The position numbers were made by a program, and so were the translations under genes. From Mimachlamys varia (Eukaryota; Mollusca; Bivalvia; Pectinida; Pectinidae), in the NCBI GenBank assembly GCA_947623455.1, contig OX392527.1, positions 11,962,001 to 12,026,000 on the forward strand: a stretch of DNA of 64,000 nt, given 5' to 3'. A model generated the notes under the pieces. That model had not been told where the DNA came from, did no database searches, and saw only the letters and a program-made list of their open reading frames with translations. Of this stretch, positions 47,000 through 59,510 are shown piece after piece. Position 1 is the stretch's first letter, and every line of letters begins with the position of its first letter.

Positions 47000-48421
47000 A
47001 AATGAAAATTGTACACGTTTTAGATTTTTAATTGGTCTGTAATCCTTGTTCTGTGATTTATACAAAGTATTCCAAAAAGTTGAATGCACAAATATATTAA
47101 TGTTTGAATAATGTGAAAAGCAATGTGATCAATTGGTGCGTGATTGTCTAGACCAATTTTGTTTTGTCTTTAAGGATGTGCTAAAAAGGTATGACAAACT
47201 TCTCTGTATAAGAGGCAGATTACGGTGCGAGTTGTCCCTCGTTTTTATGTCGTTTTTTTTTTATGCTAGATTAAGCTCTAGTAAATTGTTTTTTACTTAT
47301 GGTCAGGTCTTCAGCAGGTGTCTACATAGACCGTCTTATTAGCCAACACTGACCAAGTAAAAGTCATGTTGAAGGGATTAAACTTACATGTGTACATTTA
47401 TACAATAAAATTTCATAATACTGTTATTTATGTCCTTTGTTGTTTATTTCGTCATATGAATCTTGATTCTTCTCGTGTGCACTTTCTTTCTTCCTTTCCT
47501 GCACAAGTCAGAAATTTCATATGAAAGCAATGGATGTCAACACTTTGGTTTCATGATAAACTTGTACACCATACAAGTGGTCGGCTTCAGTTGATAGGGG
47601 AGCATTCATACTTATATTTAATTAGCAATACTGGCAGAACATGAAACTTTGTGTTGGATGTAACATACTCGAGTGGAACCATTGAGCACATCATTAGACT
47701 TTTTATACGCTGTCAAAAATGATGGCACATATTATGGTATGGCGTTGTCGGTCCGTCGTAAAGTTGTATTTGTCTGCTTTTTGCGTAACAGCATTGCATA
47801 GTTGCAATTGCAAAATATAGGCATTATGTAGAAATTATGAAGTTGTGTTTTCCTGAAGGGCAGTTAGAATCTACAATATTTACTTGAGTTATGGCCCTTT
47901 GAAACTTCGTATCTGATGCTATTTTCAGATATTATGTAGAAAGTGTAGGAACAAGAGGTCCAACATAGTTTTATAATTCACCTAGCTGATATTTGTTTTC
48001 CTGTTGGGCCTAAAGGACAAAGTCCCTGAGGGTGGGGGCAGGCCAAAAAGCCAATCCTGGTATTGTCAAGGCAACTGTATTAAAGGTTAAAAGTCTTTGA
48101 GGATGGAGCTATCCTGGTAGTAGATGTGTATTCATCTCTTTATAGTGTGGAAATTTCAGCAGTTTCTGTGATGTTATCCACAAAGCAAGTCCCTAGGGAT
48201 GTGGCCAGACTACGGAGTCAATATCATCTGGTGTTCATTGTAGCCAAAGCAACTGTGTACTGGAATGTGTTCAAGATGATTTCGAATATGACAGTTATAA
48301 CCCGGAGACCGAGTCTTTGTAGCATAATTTTATGTGTCTCAAATACTCAGCAGTTGTTTAATAGTAATAGCATAGAGACACATATAGCTCCACGAGATTA
48401 AATTAGCAATAAGTACCTTTA
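47000..48421. other. intergenic sequence, little recognisable
   Basis: Contains the AATAAA at 47405. The 47.9-48.4 kb part has dispersed-repeat-like wording but no clear boundaries. No gene seen. Confidence 0.4.
47405..47410 (+). promoter_or_regulatory. candidate distal poly(A) signal AATAAA
   Basis: AATAAA followed by GT-rich sequence (tcctttgttgtttat) within about 35 nt. It is 6.4 kb beyond the PDPK1 stop and on the same strand, so it could close a very long 3' UTR that would include three satellite arrays. No transcript evidence is available here. Confidence 0.2.
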
Positions 48422-48796
48422 TATATTGTCAATATATATTGGTACTTTTCAATAATTCATCATATAGGACTATATATGTGTCTGTGGTTATATTGCCGAT
48501 AGTTGTACGGCTTGGTTAGTCGTGGTTGTGTCCCTAATATGATCGTCTATATTGTCAATATATATTGGTACGTTTCAATAATTCATCATATGGGATTATA
48601 TATGTGTCTGGTTATAGCGCCGATAGTTGTACGGCTTGGTTAGTCGTGGTTGTGTCCCTAATATAATCGTCTATATTGTCAATATATATTGGTACGTTTC
48701 ACTAATTTATCATATAGGACTATATGTGTCTGTGGTTATAGCGCCGATAGTTGTATGGCTTGGTTAGTCGTGGTTGTGTCCCTAATGAGATCGTCT
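48422..48796. repeat. about 125-bp tandem repeat, three copies
   Basis: Starts at 48422, 48548 and 48672; each runs from tatattgtcaatatatattgg through gttgtacggcttggttag to gtgtccctaat. A few substitutions and 2-3-bp gaps separate copies. Confidence 0.9.
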
Positions 48797-49922
48797 ATAT
48801 TGTCTCCGGTAACAGGTTACTTTGTCTTTGCGGGTAATGTCATGTATAATTTTACAGACAACAGGTGTACATAAAGTTCTCCGTATCACTGGGAGGTTGA
48901 GGTACACAATGACCCTTGACCTCCAGGATATTATTAAAGATATATTGCCTTCATAACAGAAGTTATATGATAAATGCAGTAAAAAGGATAGATAAACAAA
49001 AAACACCATACACATTTATAAATTTAATGAAAATATCACTTTACATATAGACAAAATTGTATGCATATCAATTCATATAAACACCCAGTTCTTATAGATA
49101 AGATTCTACAATATGACAGAAATATTGATATTGTACTGCACGATTATAACCCAAGAGATCTCGAATCACATGAGTAGTTAATGGTCTGCATTGCCTGCAT
49201 GCAGTTTTATGATGAAGGGCTCCTGAATGTCGGATGAAAATTCAAAAGTACCAAAATGATCTCCACAAGAAGTGCACAAAATCAAGACAATATTATTTGT
49301 GTCATAATAATAAAACTTGTAATACAACTAGACTACACCACTCTACCAGAGTATGTCCAAAAGCATGTTGTTCTGATCTATGCCTGCCTTATTAGAAATG
49401 TACACTATATGTACTACACAAACCAACTAGTATAACAGGAAACACCTAAAGTTGTTCTGAGACAACAACACGTCAACATCAATAACAAGTTGGAACCACA
49501 ACTATTAACACACACCTGTTCCTTGTGTTGTTGAAATTTGTTGGTAAGAGCATTACTTGGGATATCTAAACACATTATCGCTTAATGACTATCAATCGGT
49601 TGGATGGGGAAATGTAAACACATTATCGCTTAACTGCTATCAATCGGATGGACATCCTTGATATCCAGATACACTCTCCCCACACCTGGAATATTTCCTT
49701 GCACAACTGAAGACACACTCGGGTATAAAAACAGACCAATTGCTTGGCTAATGCCTGTATTTTGAAGATTACAAAAGAGCCGCAACTAACTTCAAAACTT
49801 GTCAGTTTTTACCGTTATATGACCATGAGATTCTTTATGTACATCAAAGGGTCGAACCAGTCTTCTTGCCTCATCGACAAGGTGGCCCACACAAAGCCTT
49901 CAGTTTTGCCATGACGTATTCT

Positions 49923-50212
49923 AGGGGTGTAGAGAGTGTAGGCGAGGGTAACCCCTGGATATTGAGGATGTCGGATGGGGTGAAGAGAGTGTAGGTGAGG
50001 GTAACCCTTGGTTATTGAGGATGTCGGATGGGGTGTATATTGTAGGTGAGGGTAACCCCTGGATATCGAGGAAGATTCCAGGGGTGTAGAGAGTGTATGT
50101 GAGGGTAACCCCTGGATATCGAGGATGATTCCAGGGGTGTAGAGGGTGTAGGTGAGGGTAACCCCTGGATATTGAGGATGTCGGATGGGGTGTAGAGAGT
50201 GTAGGTAATGTA
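49923..50212. repeat. about 58-bp tandem repeat, five copies
   Basis: Units contain gtaggtgagggtaacccctg and either atgtcggatggggt or gattccaggggt, two alternating variants. Confidence 0.85.
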
Positions 50213-50539
50213 TCGCTATATTTTGTTTAGTATTTCCCTATTGGTTGTTAAGACAAAGACAATGAATGTTCCCTTATTTAGCTCATACTCTCTGCTCCAA
50301 ATAAGAGCCACATTCCTTGTTTTTATCCAATGCCTTTAGCAAGGGACTCCAGATACCAATCAAAAGCTGGTCTTACTTTAGGGGCCATCTTTTAAATATT
50401 ATCTCATATTTTCATATTTACAGCCTCTGCCTCAAGTGAGCCACATCCCTTCACTCATACAACATTAAATAACCTTGGCCCAGGGATGTTTTATGCTATA
50501 TGAAGTCAAACCTTATCTCCTTAAGCAGTATTTTAAAAT

Positions 50540-50672
50540 GAACCCCATTTCCCCTTGTGATTCCTGCTTGTCTAACCCCATTTCCCCCTGTGATTCCTGC
50601 TTGTCTAACCCCATTTCCCCCTGTGATTCCTGCTTGTCTAACCCCATTCCCCAGTGATTCCTGCTTGTCTTC
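50540..50672. repeat. 33-bp tandem repeat, four copies
   Basis: Unit aaccccatttccccctgtga then ttcctgcttgtct. Confidence 0.9.
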
Positions 50673-50710
50673 TATGTAACCCTGTTAAATGCTATCTGCA
50701 ATATATCGCT

Positions 50711-50805
50711 CGGCTAGAGATAGCTTCTCTTAAGCTCCATCGGTTGAGCATAAGACTAGTTGCCAGAGGTTCCGGGTTCGACTCCTGGTAGAGGCATTGA
50801 AAAAA
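50711..50805 (+). repeat. tRNA-like SINE head or tRNA pseudogene
   Basis: A D-arm-like hairpin (gctc...gagc, about 50734-50749) and a T-arm with a 5-bp stem and loop ttcgact (ccggg at 50772-50776, cctgg at 50784-50788) are spaced as in a tRNA, and GGTTCGACTCC is a good B box. The anticodon stem does not pair and the acceptor stem is partial, and an A-run follows. Best read as a decayed tRNA-derived SINE head, not a functional tRNA. Confidence 0.4.
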
Positions 50806-51531
50806 ATAATGACCTCTGTTACATATACTCTATATAAACATAGATTAACTATGCTTACGAATGCAAAATTGAGTAAAATTTCTCAACTATCTTATTAGTC
50901 TGATGAAGGAGATTCATAGAGCTATGAAGACCCGACACTGCATCAGAGCATATGTTTGCTACAGCCTTTGGGCTAAGTGATCTAAAAACAGGATCTCGGG
51001 AGTGGTTGTGAACACAAGCTATGAGTCTGCGTGTTTGACGTGCCTCGTCTAGTTTGCTGTTTGCCCTGAGAAGTTGGCACTTGGTGCTTTATCTACTACC
51101 ACCATACATGGGAATTCTACAGAATGGGATGACAGTAACATTACGAATGTTGATCATTAGACATTATATTACACCCCGACATGGCACGCCCCTTCATAAT
51201 ACAACCTGTACACTGTAATGACAGCAGTGTCTGGGATACCACTGGTCAAACCAAACGATTCTACGGCATATTTTATACATGATATTCAAATTAACTTTTA
51301 AGGGGTCTTTCTTGAAAATGTTCAGTAAGAGTTTAACAAAGAAAGTAGTAATGACAATAAGCCTTGACCCTCATCACTAAGACCATGACTTACATAAATA
51401 AGACTCACGACCTTAACACAAAATAATTAATCACAAGTCGCAATGCCAATGCTAACACAAAAACACAACCAACTATAACTGATGTAGCTCCTAATGGTGA
51501 AACTGACACTTAACGGCAGACTGATCCACCA

Positions 51532-53777
51532 AGTCATGTATGACACACACACTGATCCTAACAGTGATGTACGACACACACTGATCCTAACAGTGATGTA
51601 CGACACACACTGATCCTAACAGTGATGTATGACACACACACTGATCCTAACAGTGATGTATGACACACACACTGATCCTAACAGTGATGTATGACACACA
51701 CACTGATCCTAACAGTGATGTATGACACACACACTGATCCTAACAGTGATGTACGACACACACTGATCCTAACAGTGATGTACGACACACACTGATCCTA
51801 ACAGTGATGTATGACACACACACTGATCCTAACAGTGATGTATGACACACACTGATCCTAACAGTGATGTATGACACACACACTGATCCTAACAGTGATG
51901 TATGACACACACTGATCCTAACAGTGATGTATGACACACACACTGATCCTAACAGTGATGTATGACACACACTGATCCTAACAGTGATGTATGACACATA
52001 CTGATCCTAACAGTGATGTACGACACACACTGATCCTAACAGTGATGTATAACACACACACTGATCCTTACAGTGATGTATGACACACACACTGATCCTT
52101 ACAGTGATGTATGACACACACTGATCCTAACAGTGATGTATGACACACACTGATCCTAACAGTGATGTATGACACACACACTGATCCTAACAGTGATGTA
52201 CGACACACACTGATCCTAACAGTGATGTTTGACACACACACTGATCCTAACAGTGATGTATGACACACACTGATCCTAACAGTGATGTATGACACACACA
52301 CTGATCCTAACAGTGGTGTATGACACACACACTGATCCTAACAGTGATGTATGACACACACACACTGATCCTAACAGTGGTGTATGACACACACACTGAT
52401 CCTAACAGTGATGTATGACACACACACATTGATCCTAACAGTGATGTATGACACACACACACTGATCCTAACAGTGATGTATGACACACACTGATCCTAA
52501 CAGTGATGTATGACACACACACTGATCCTAACAGTGATGTATGACACACACACATTGATCCTAACAGTGGTGTATGACACACACACTGATCCTAACAGTG
52601 ATGTATGACACACACACTGATCCTAACAGTGATGTATGACACACACTGATCCTAACAGTGATGTATGACACACACACTGATCCTAACAGTGATGTATGAC
52701 ACACACACATTGATCCTAACAGTGATGTATGACACACACACTGATCCTAACAGTGATGTATGACACACACACTGATCCTAACAGTCATGTATGACACACA
52801 CACTGATCCTAAAAGTGATGTATGACATACACACTGATCCTAACAGTGATGTATGACACACACACTGATCCTAACAGTGATGTATGACACACACACTGAT
52901 CCTAACAGTGATGTATGACACATACTGATCCTAACAGTGATGTATGACACACACTGATCCTAACAGTGATGTATGACACACACACTGATCCTAACAGTGA
53001 TGTATGACACATACTGATCCTAACAGTGATGTACGACACACACTGATCCTAACAGTGATGTATGACACACACACTGATCCTAACAGTGATGTATGACACA
53101 TACTGATCCTAACAGTGATGTTTGACACACACTGATCCTAACAGTGATGTATGACACACACACTGATCCTAACAGTGATGTATGACACACACTGATCCTA
53201 ACAGTGATGTATGACACACACACTGATCCTAACAGTGATGTATGACACACACTGATCCTAACAGTGATGTATGACACACACATTGATCCTAACAGTGATG
53301 TATGACACACACACTGATCCTAACAGTGATGTATGACACACACACTGATCCTAACAGTGATGTATGACACACACACTGATCCTAACAGTGATGTATGACA
53401 CACACTGATCCTAACAGTGATGTATGACACACACACTGATCCTAACAGTGATGTACGACACACATTGATCCTAACAGTGGTGTACAACACACACACTGAT
53501 CCTAACAGTGATGTATGACACACACACTGATCCTAACAGTGATGTATGACACACACTGATCCTAACAGTGATGTACGACACACATTGATCCTAACAGTGA
53601 TGTATGACACACACTGATCCTAACAGTGATGTACGACACACACTGATCCTAACAGTGATGTATGACACACACACTGATCCTAACAGTGATGTACCACACA
53701 CACACTGATCCTAACAGTGATGTACAACACACACACTGATCCTAACAGTGATGTATGACACATACTGATCCTAACAG
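51532..53777. repeat. 29-33-bp minisatellite, about 72 copies
   Basis: Unit gtatgacacacacactgatc then ctaacagtgat. Unit length changes in 2-bp steps with the (AC)n core, so frames shift from unit to unit; open minus-strand frames of 76-91 codons are repeat translation. Confidence 0.97.
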
Positions 53778-54390
53778 GACTGTTGACAACATCTTAGTGA
53801 TTTATGAAATGCCAGCTACCTGATACATATCTTTATTATATACTGACTTAACAGAATTGGTGAATCCAAGATATTTTATCTTTTTAGGTGGTATTCTTAA
53901 AAAGGTGGGACTCTTTCTGACCATCGTCAAAATTGGAGCTTATAAATATGATTGTAAAGCCCTAACTGTATAAAATCTTGGTACATGTATATGCCTAATT
54001 AAAAAAAGATTTTGGTGTGATTTATTTACCAGGTACCCTATACCTTCCTATGATGCCAAACCCAAATCAGAGAAATACAATACATATCAAATGTGTGTTG
54101 AACACACTCAATCTGGATAAGATCTTGCTTATACTTTTCTTTGAGGGCTGCATTGGCATTCTATTCCACAGTACCTCTAGTGTTGGTATTTGGAGTAAAA
54201 GAATCTTTCACCCCCTTTTGGATTTGACATGGGGATGTCAACCCAACAGGTAATATTCTTAAGTTGCTAAACATGAGGCTAGCACAGTGTTTGGAAGCTT
54301 CAAAATCTTACCCCTCTGGCTGAGATCCCCCTTTCTACCCCCAAAGGGGTTGAATGATTATTTTTCTCTTACCCTGTTAAGCCTCTTATA

Positions 54391-54595
54391 CAGTGGACCC
54401 ATGATAATCCAGACACCTTCGTTCCCAGTCCGAACCATCCGGAGTTTACCGGACTGCTGAATTTTGTGTACCAGGTTGAAAAATGTGTCATGCAAGATGA
54501 GTACAAATAATGTGACGGAAATCCGTTCCCGTGCATTTCAAGACTGATTGTGGGTTTTCCGGACTATTGGGGTCCATAATATCGCGGGTCCACTG
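54391..54595. mobile_element. MITE with pogo/Tigger-like ends
   Basis: A 205-bp element with 10-bp terminal inverted repeats cagtggaccc / gggtccactg, flanked by TA dinucleotides (54389-54390 and 54596-54597), the Tc1/mariner-type target duplication. The left end continues atgataatccagac, which recalls pogo/Tigger termini. No coding capacity. Confidence 0.65.
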
Positions 54596-54730
54596 TATAT
54601 CTAATATTGACGTTGCATATATGCGAGACAATGTTGATGCGATGTGATTGAGTTGTGATGTCATGGTATTGTTGCTATGACGTCATACAATTTTTAAGAA
54701 CATGCAAAGAGCATATGCAACCCATGACCA

Positions 54731-55346
54731 GGGTAAGAGAACCAGAACTCCCCCACACCAGTAATATTGTGGATATCCCTGTCCAGGGTAAGAGAACTCC
54801 CCCACACAGTAATATTGTGGATATCCCTGTCCAGGGTAAGAGAACTCCCCCACACCAGTAATATTGTGGATATCCCTGTCCAGGGTAAGAGAACTCCCCC
54901 ACACCAGTAATACTGTGGATATCTCTGTCCAGGGTAAGAGAACTCCCCCCACACCAGTTATACTGTGGATATCTCTGTCCAGGGTAAGAGAACTTCCCCA
55001 CATCAGTAATATTGTGGATATCCCTGTCCAGGGTAAGAGAACTCCCCCACACCAGTAACATTGTGGATATCCCTGTCCAGGGTAAGAGAACTCCCCCACA
55101 CCAGTAATATTGTGGATATCTCTGTCCAGGGTAAGAGAACTCCCCCACACCAGTAATGTTGTGGATATCCCTGTCCAGGTTAAGAGAACTCCCCCACACC
55201 AGTAATATTGTGGATATCCCTGTCCAGGGTAAGAGAACTCCCCCACACCAATGATATTGTGGATATCCCTGTCCAGGGTAAGAGAACTCCCCCACACCAG
55301 TAATATTGTGGATATCCCTGTCCAGAGTAAGAGAACTCCTCCACGC
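54731..55346. repeat. 49-bp minisatellite, about 12 copies
   Basis: Unit ccagtaatattgtggatatc then cctgtccagggtaagagaac and tcccccaca. Overlapping minus-strand frames of 224 and 229 codons are repeat translation. Each unit holds agg|gtaaga, donor-like on the + strand. Confidence 0.97.
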
Positions 55347-55562
55347 CACTGTGGGTACACCAGACTATTCAAGGCTTTGGAGGTTGGACTATGTAGAAAG
55401 TATCAGCTATATTTTGTTAGTGGCTTTCAAAAACTCATATTGTATGATTATACCGGGTATATATTTTACATTAAAACAAAATTGAAAATAATGAAGACAT
55501 TTCACAAAGATGATTCTGTACAGCACTTTCAATATATAATATGCATTTAAAACATTGTATGC

Positions 55563-55852
55563 AAACAAAGTTTATACTCCCTAACCTTCAGGTCCCGTAA
55601 ACAAAGTTTATACTCTCTAAGCTTCAGGTCCTGTTAACAAAGTCTATACTCTCTAACCTTCAGGTCCTATAAACAAAGTCTATACTCTCTAACCTTCAGG
55701 TCCCGTAAACAAAGTTTATACTCTCTAACCTTCAGGTCCCGTAAACAAAGTTTATACTCTCTAAGCTTCAGGTCCTGTTAACAAAGTCTATACTCTTTAA
55801 CCTTCAGGTCCTGTAAACAAAGTTTATACTCTCTAACCTTCAGGTCCTGTTT
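55563..55852. repeat. 36-bp tandem repeat, eight copies
   Basis: Unit aacaaagtttatactctcta then accttcaggtcccgta, with alternating ttt/tct and cccg/cctg variants. Confidence 0.95.
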
Positions 55853-56567
55853 ATATGGTACTGCTTGTTGGTAAAGCTGTTTATGTGATTTGTATTATAA
55901 CAGACAATGAGAGGGGGAAGGGGGTAATTAGAAGTAAATAAACACCAGAATATATTGTAGTTTGTATCAACAGAACTTTAAGTTTGGATTTGAAAATATC
56001 TGAATATTTTGGTTCTAGAAGTGATTATACAAATGAAGGTCAGTTTTATATGGCAATTAGCAGCAGAATTCCATATACATGTATCTACTTGTTCTTCGTG
56101 AAGAACACAAACCAGCATTGCTTATGTTTACTAAGCCAAAATTCAAATTTACCCAAGATATTTGGCCATGGTGACAAAAAATCCAGGACAAAAATTTCAT
56201 CATCAAACTGTTAACAAAAATCCTAGGTATTTAAAAAACAATTCATGAACATGAGCAAGTAGCAACAACATCATGAAGTTGTTGTCTTCACAAATACTAG
56301 AGCCCTCTAGGTCGGGTAGTGATTACTGTACCTTTAATAAACACTAGACAAGATGAAGAATTTCTAACATTGATAATAGCTTTTCATACACAAATTGTAA
56401 CAGTAAAGACCATTTCAACCATATCTAAAAAGATTAATGATCTAAATGTGTACACACTCTCATATTTTAAACTAATAACTTGCACCAATATTATCAGACA
56501 ATAACAGGAAATATGATTTAGAAATAAAATTTCTCTGTGTCTGATGTAACACTAGAAACCACTGCTA

Positions 56568-57097
56568 AATGTTACTACAGCACTGATCAATGTTACTTCA
56601 GAACTGTTCAATGTTACTTCTGCACTGTTCAATGTGATTACAGCACTGGTAAATGTTACTTCAGCACTGTTCAATGTTACTTCAGCACTGTTCAATGTTA
56701 TTACAGCACTGTTCAATGTTATTACAGCAATGTTCAATGTTATTACAGCACTGTTCAATGTTACTTCAGCACTGTTCAATGTTACTTCAGCACTGTTCAA
56801 TGTTATTACAGCACTGGTAAATGTTATTACAGCACTGGTAAATGTTATTACAGCACTGGTAAATGTTACTTTAGAACTGTTCAATGTTATTACAGCACTG
56901 TTCAATGTTATTACAGCAATGTTCAATGTTACTTCAGCACTGTTCAATGTTACTTCAGCACTGTTCAATGTTGTTACAGCACTGGTAAATGCTACTACAG
57001 CATTGGTAAATGTTATTACAGCACTGGTAAATGGTCATACAGCACTGGTAAATGGTCATACAGCACTGGTAAATGTCACTACAGCAATGGTAAATGT
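56568..57097. repeat. 21-bp minisatellite, about 25 copies
   Basis: Unit tgttacttcagcactgttca plus a, with variants tgttattacagcactggtaa. A period of 21 keeps three frames open (138-214 codons); not genes. Confidence 0.95.
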
Positions 57098-58054
57098 TCC
57101 ATGTTTAAATACATATGCAGGAATGACTGTTTACACTTGAACATAGAAAGGTTATTTCATGTTTTCACTCAGAATTGGTAGGTAAAAAATACGAACATGA
57201 GCTAGCTGGACAACAACATGACACATACAACTCACTTCCTACAGCGAGACCCATTTAGACGGTTACTATAGTCACACTCACTTCATAGGCAGTGTTATAC
57301 ATCTCGGAAAAACAGGTAACAATATGTAACAATAAATTCACTGGACCAGTAGTATAACACCAAGCACAACTAAAATCAATGAAATGGCAACATACACTGA
57401 CTCATGAATACAATGTACTTATATAAGATACTATTCCCATTCTTCTCAAGATGGACTCGAGCTACAAATGGTAGCCTGCTCCATTTTGTCTATACAATTA
57501 ATCCAATGAAGGCTTCTCTTGACAATGACAACACGTCAACAATATAACACTTGGTACGTGTAGACACCGTCGCAGATCTCCAAGTCACTTACACTTCAGT
57601 CCTTTATGATACGTTAAAGGTGTTGAAACTCGCTACGGTCAAGTTCAGGATGTGATGAACAAAGATGGTTTTTACAGATACAAATCTCACAACCACCTCA
57701 AATGACGATCATAACCACAACAGTATGACCATAGCCAGCTTCAACCCTGAAATGGTTACAATGAAGATTACACTCGTATTCATGAACATGTAATATATCA
57801 TAGAATGAAATATGGAAAGTTTTAGATGACATAAACTCACACAGGTTTTATAACTGTTGCAAACATTCTGCACAGTACTGATATAGCTTTGTCATAGAGG
57901 AGACTTATATGCAGACACAGTATATATGTAGCTCTATCTTAAAGGAGATTTATGCAAATTTCAAAAATACATAAAAATATTTTTAAAAAAAGTTCTTGAT
58001 CATAATAATGACAAGCTTTTGGTTTATGACATTTGGCTTGTTATTGTCCACTGT
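57098..58054. other. single-copy intergenic sequence
   Basis: No gene recognised. One minus-strand stretch near 57590-57630 ends in a donor-like gtaagt but has a poor acceptor. Confidence 0.4.
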
Positions 58055-58349
58055 CAATCTATGTCCACTGTGAGCATATCGCTGAGCAGTGATACAGCCT
58101 GCTCTCATCACCTTACGGTCTCCTCACCAATCTATGTCCACTGTGAGCATATCGCTGAGCAGTGATACAGCCTGCTCTCACCACCGTACGGTCTCCTCAC
58201 CAATCTATGTCCACTGTGAGCATATCGCTGAGCAGTGATACAGGCTGCTGTCACCACTGTACGGTCTCACCACCAATCTATGTCCACTGTGAGCATATCG
58301 CTGAGCAGTGATACAGCCTGCTCTCACCGCCATACGGTCTCCTCACCAA
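58055..58349. repeat. 73-bp tandem repeat, four copies
   Basis: Units run from caatctatgtccactgtgag through catatcgctgagcagtgata to cggtctcctcac. High identity. Confidence 0.95.
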
Positions 58350-59038
58350 TGAAAAAGGCTCTTTACCATATAAGGGGTTCCTCACTAACATAAAGAGCTC
58401 TTCACTAAAGCCAGGGGCTCCTCATCAACGTAGAGGGCTCCTTATCAACATAAGGGACTTCTCACCAACGTAAATGGCTCTTCATCAATGTTAGTGACTC
58501 CTCACCAATGTGAAGGGCTCATCACCACATAAGGGGCTCCTAACAAACGTAAAGAGCTCTTCACCAATGAAATGGCTCCTTACCAACATTAGGGGCTCCT
58601 AACTAAAGTAAAGAGCTCCTCATCAGTCCGAAGGGGCTCATAACTAAAGTAAAGAGCCTTTCACCAATGTAATGGCTCCTTACCAACATTAGGGGCTCCT
58701 AAGCAATGGAAAGAGCTCCTCATCAACATTAGGGGCTCCTAACTAAGGTAAAGAGCTCCTCATCAGTGTTAGGGGCTCCTAACCAACATAAAGAGCTCCT
58801 CATCAGTGTTAGGGGCTCCTAACCAACATAAAGAGCTCCTTATCAACATTATGGGCTCCTAACCAATATGAACAGCTCTTAATCAACATAAAGAACTTCT
58901 CATCAACATTAGGGGCTCCTAACCAATGTAAAAAGCTCCTCATCAACATCAGAGTCTCCTAACCAACATAAATGGCTCTTCATCGATGTAAAGGGCTCCT
59001 CACCAATGAAAAAGGCTCCTTACAAACTAAGAGGCTTC
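58350..59038. repeat. imperfect 20/40-bp tandem repeat
   Basis: About 30 degenerate units around the core ggggctcctaaccaacataa and agagctcctcatcaacatta. Older and more diverged than neighbouring arrays. Confidence 0.85.
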
Positions 59039-59073
59039 CTAAGTTAAATCCTTGATCCCTTCTGCTGCAACAC
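59039..59073 (-). CDS. candidate terminal exon of a minus-strand gene entering from the right
   Basis: A very strong acceptor on the minus strand (attttgtttttgtctgcag) is followed by VAAEGIKDLT and TAG in one frame, or VLQQKGSRI and TAA in another. Either would be a short C-terminal exon whose 3' UTR would include the repeats at 58.05-59.04 kb. The upstream exons would lie beyond 63.2 kb, on the far side of the 44-bp array. Confidence 0.3.
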
Positions 59074-59510
59074 CTGCAGACAAAAACAAAATAAATTACT
59101 AAAGTTGTGGTAAGGTTTAAAAATAAGAATTAAGCATAATGACATGTCTTTCTTGATTTGTCAATAATGTTGAAATTCATACGGACTGTAACAGTGCAAC
59201 AAAACATTCTTTTCGATTCAATTGCATATCAATAACTCTGTAAAGAGAGGAGTTTAATATAAATTCTCACAACTCAAATGTTTTCCCACAAAATACCAGA
59301 TTCTGTAAAATAATTTCTTGCAAATGGAGGTAAGCAATTTGCTGTAAATGAATGTTAAAAGTTCAGTATGAAATTATGAGTAATGTGATCTCTTGAAAAT
59401 ATTAAATGTAAACAAAATTACAGCTGATAATTGTTTCACATTCTATGAAAAAAAAAAAACATAGTTTTTAGCATAGAATTGGGGGACTAAATAAATTCTG
59501 ACAATTGAGT

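Larger units (their letters stand above)
48797..51531. other. intergenic sequence between arrays
   Basis: Holds the two short arrays at 49923-50212 and 50540-50672 and the tRNA-like head at 50711-50805, whose following 250 bp may be the body of the same SINE. No coding exon recognised. Confidence 0.4.

Noticed and set aside
46229..47016. Open frames of 185-200 codons on both strands
   Set aside because: Translation of a 27-bp repeat; both strands are open because the unit has no stop in one frame each way.
54675..55372. Minus-strand open frames of 224 and 229 codons
   Set aside because: Translation of the 49-bp array in two frames.
56537..57181. Open frames of 138-214 codons on both strands
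   Set aside because: Translation of the 21-bp array.
57571..57635. Minus-strand exon-like segment ending in gtaagt (RVSTPLTYHKGLK)
   Set aside because: Poor acceptor and no partner exon.
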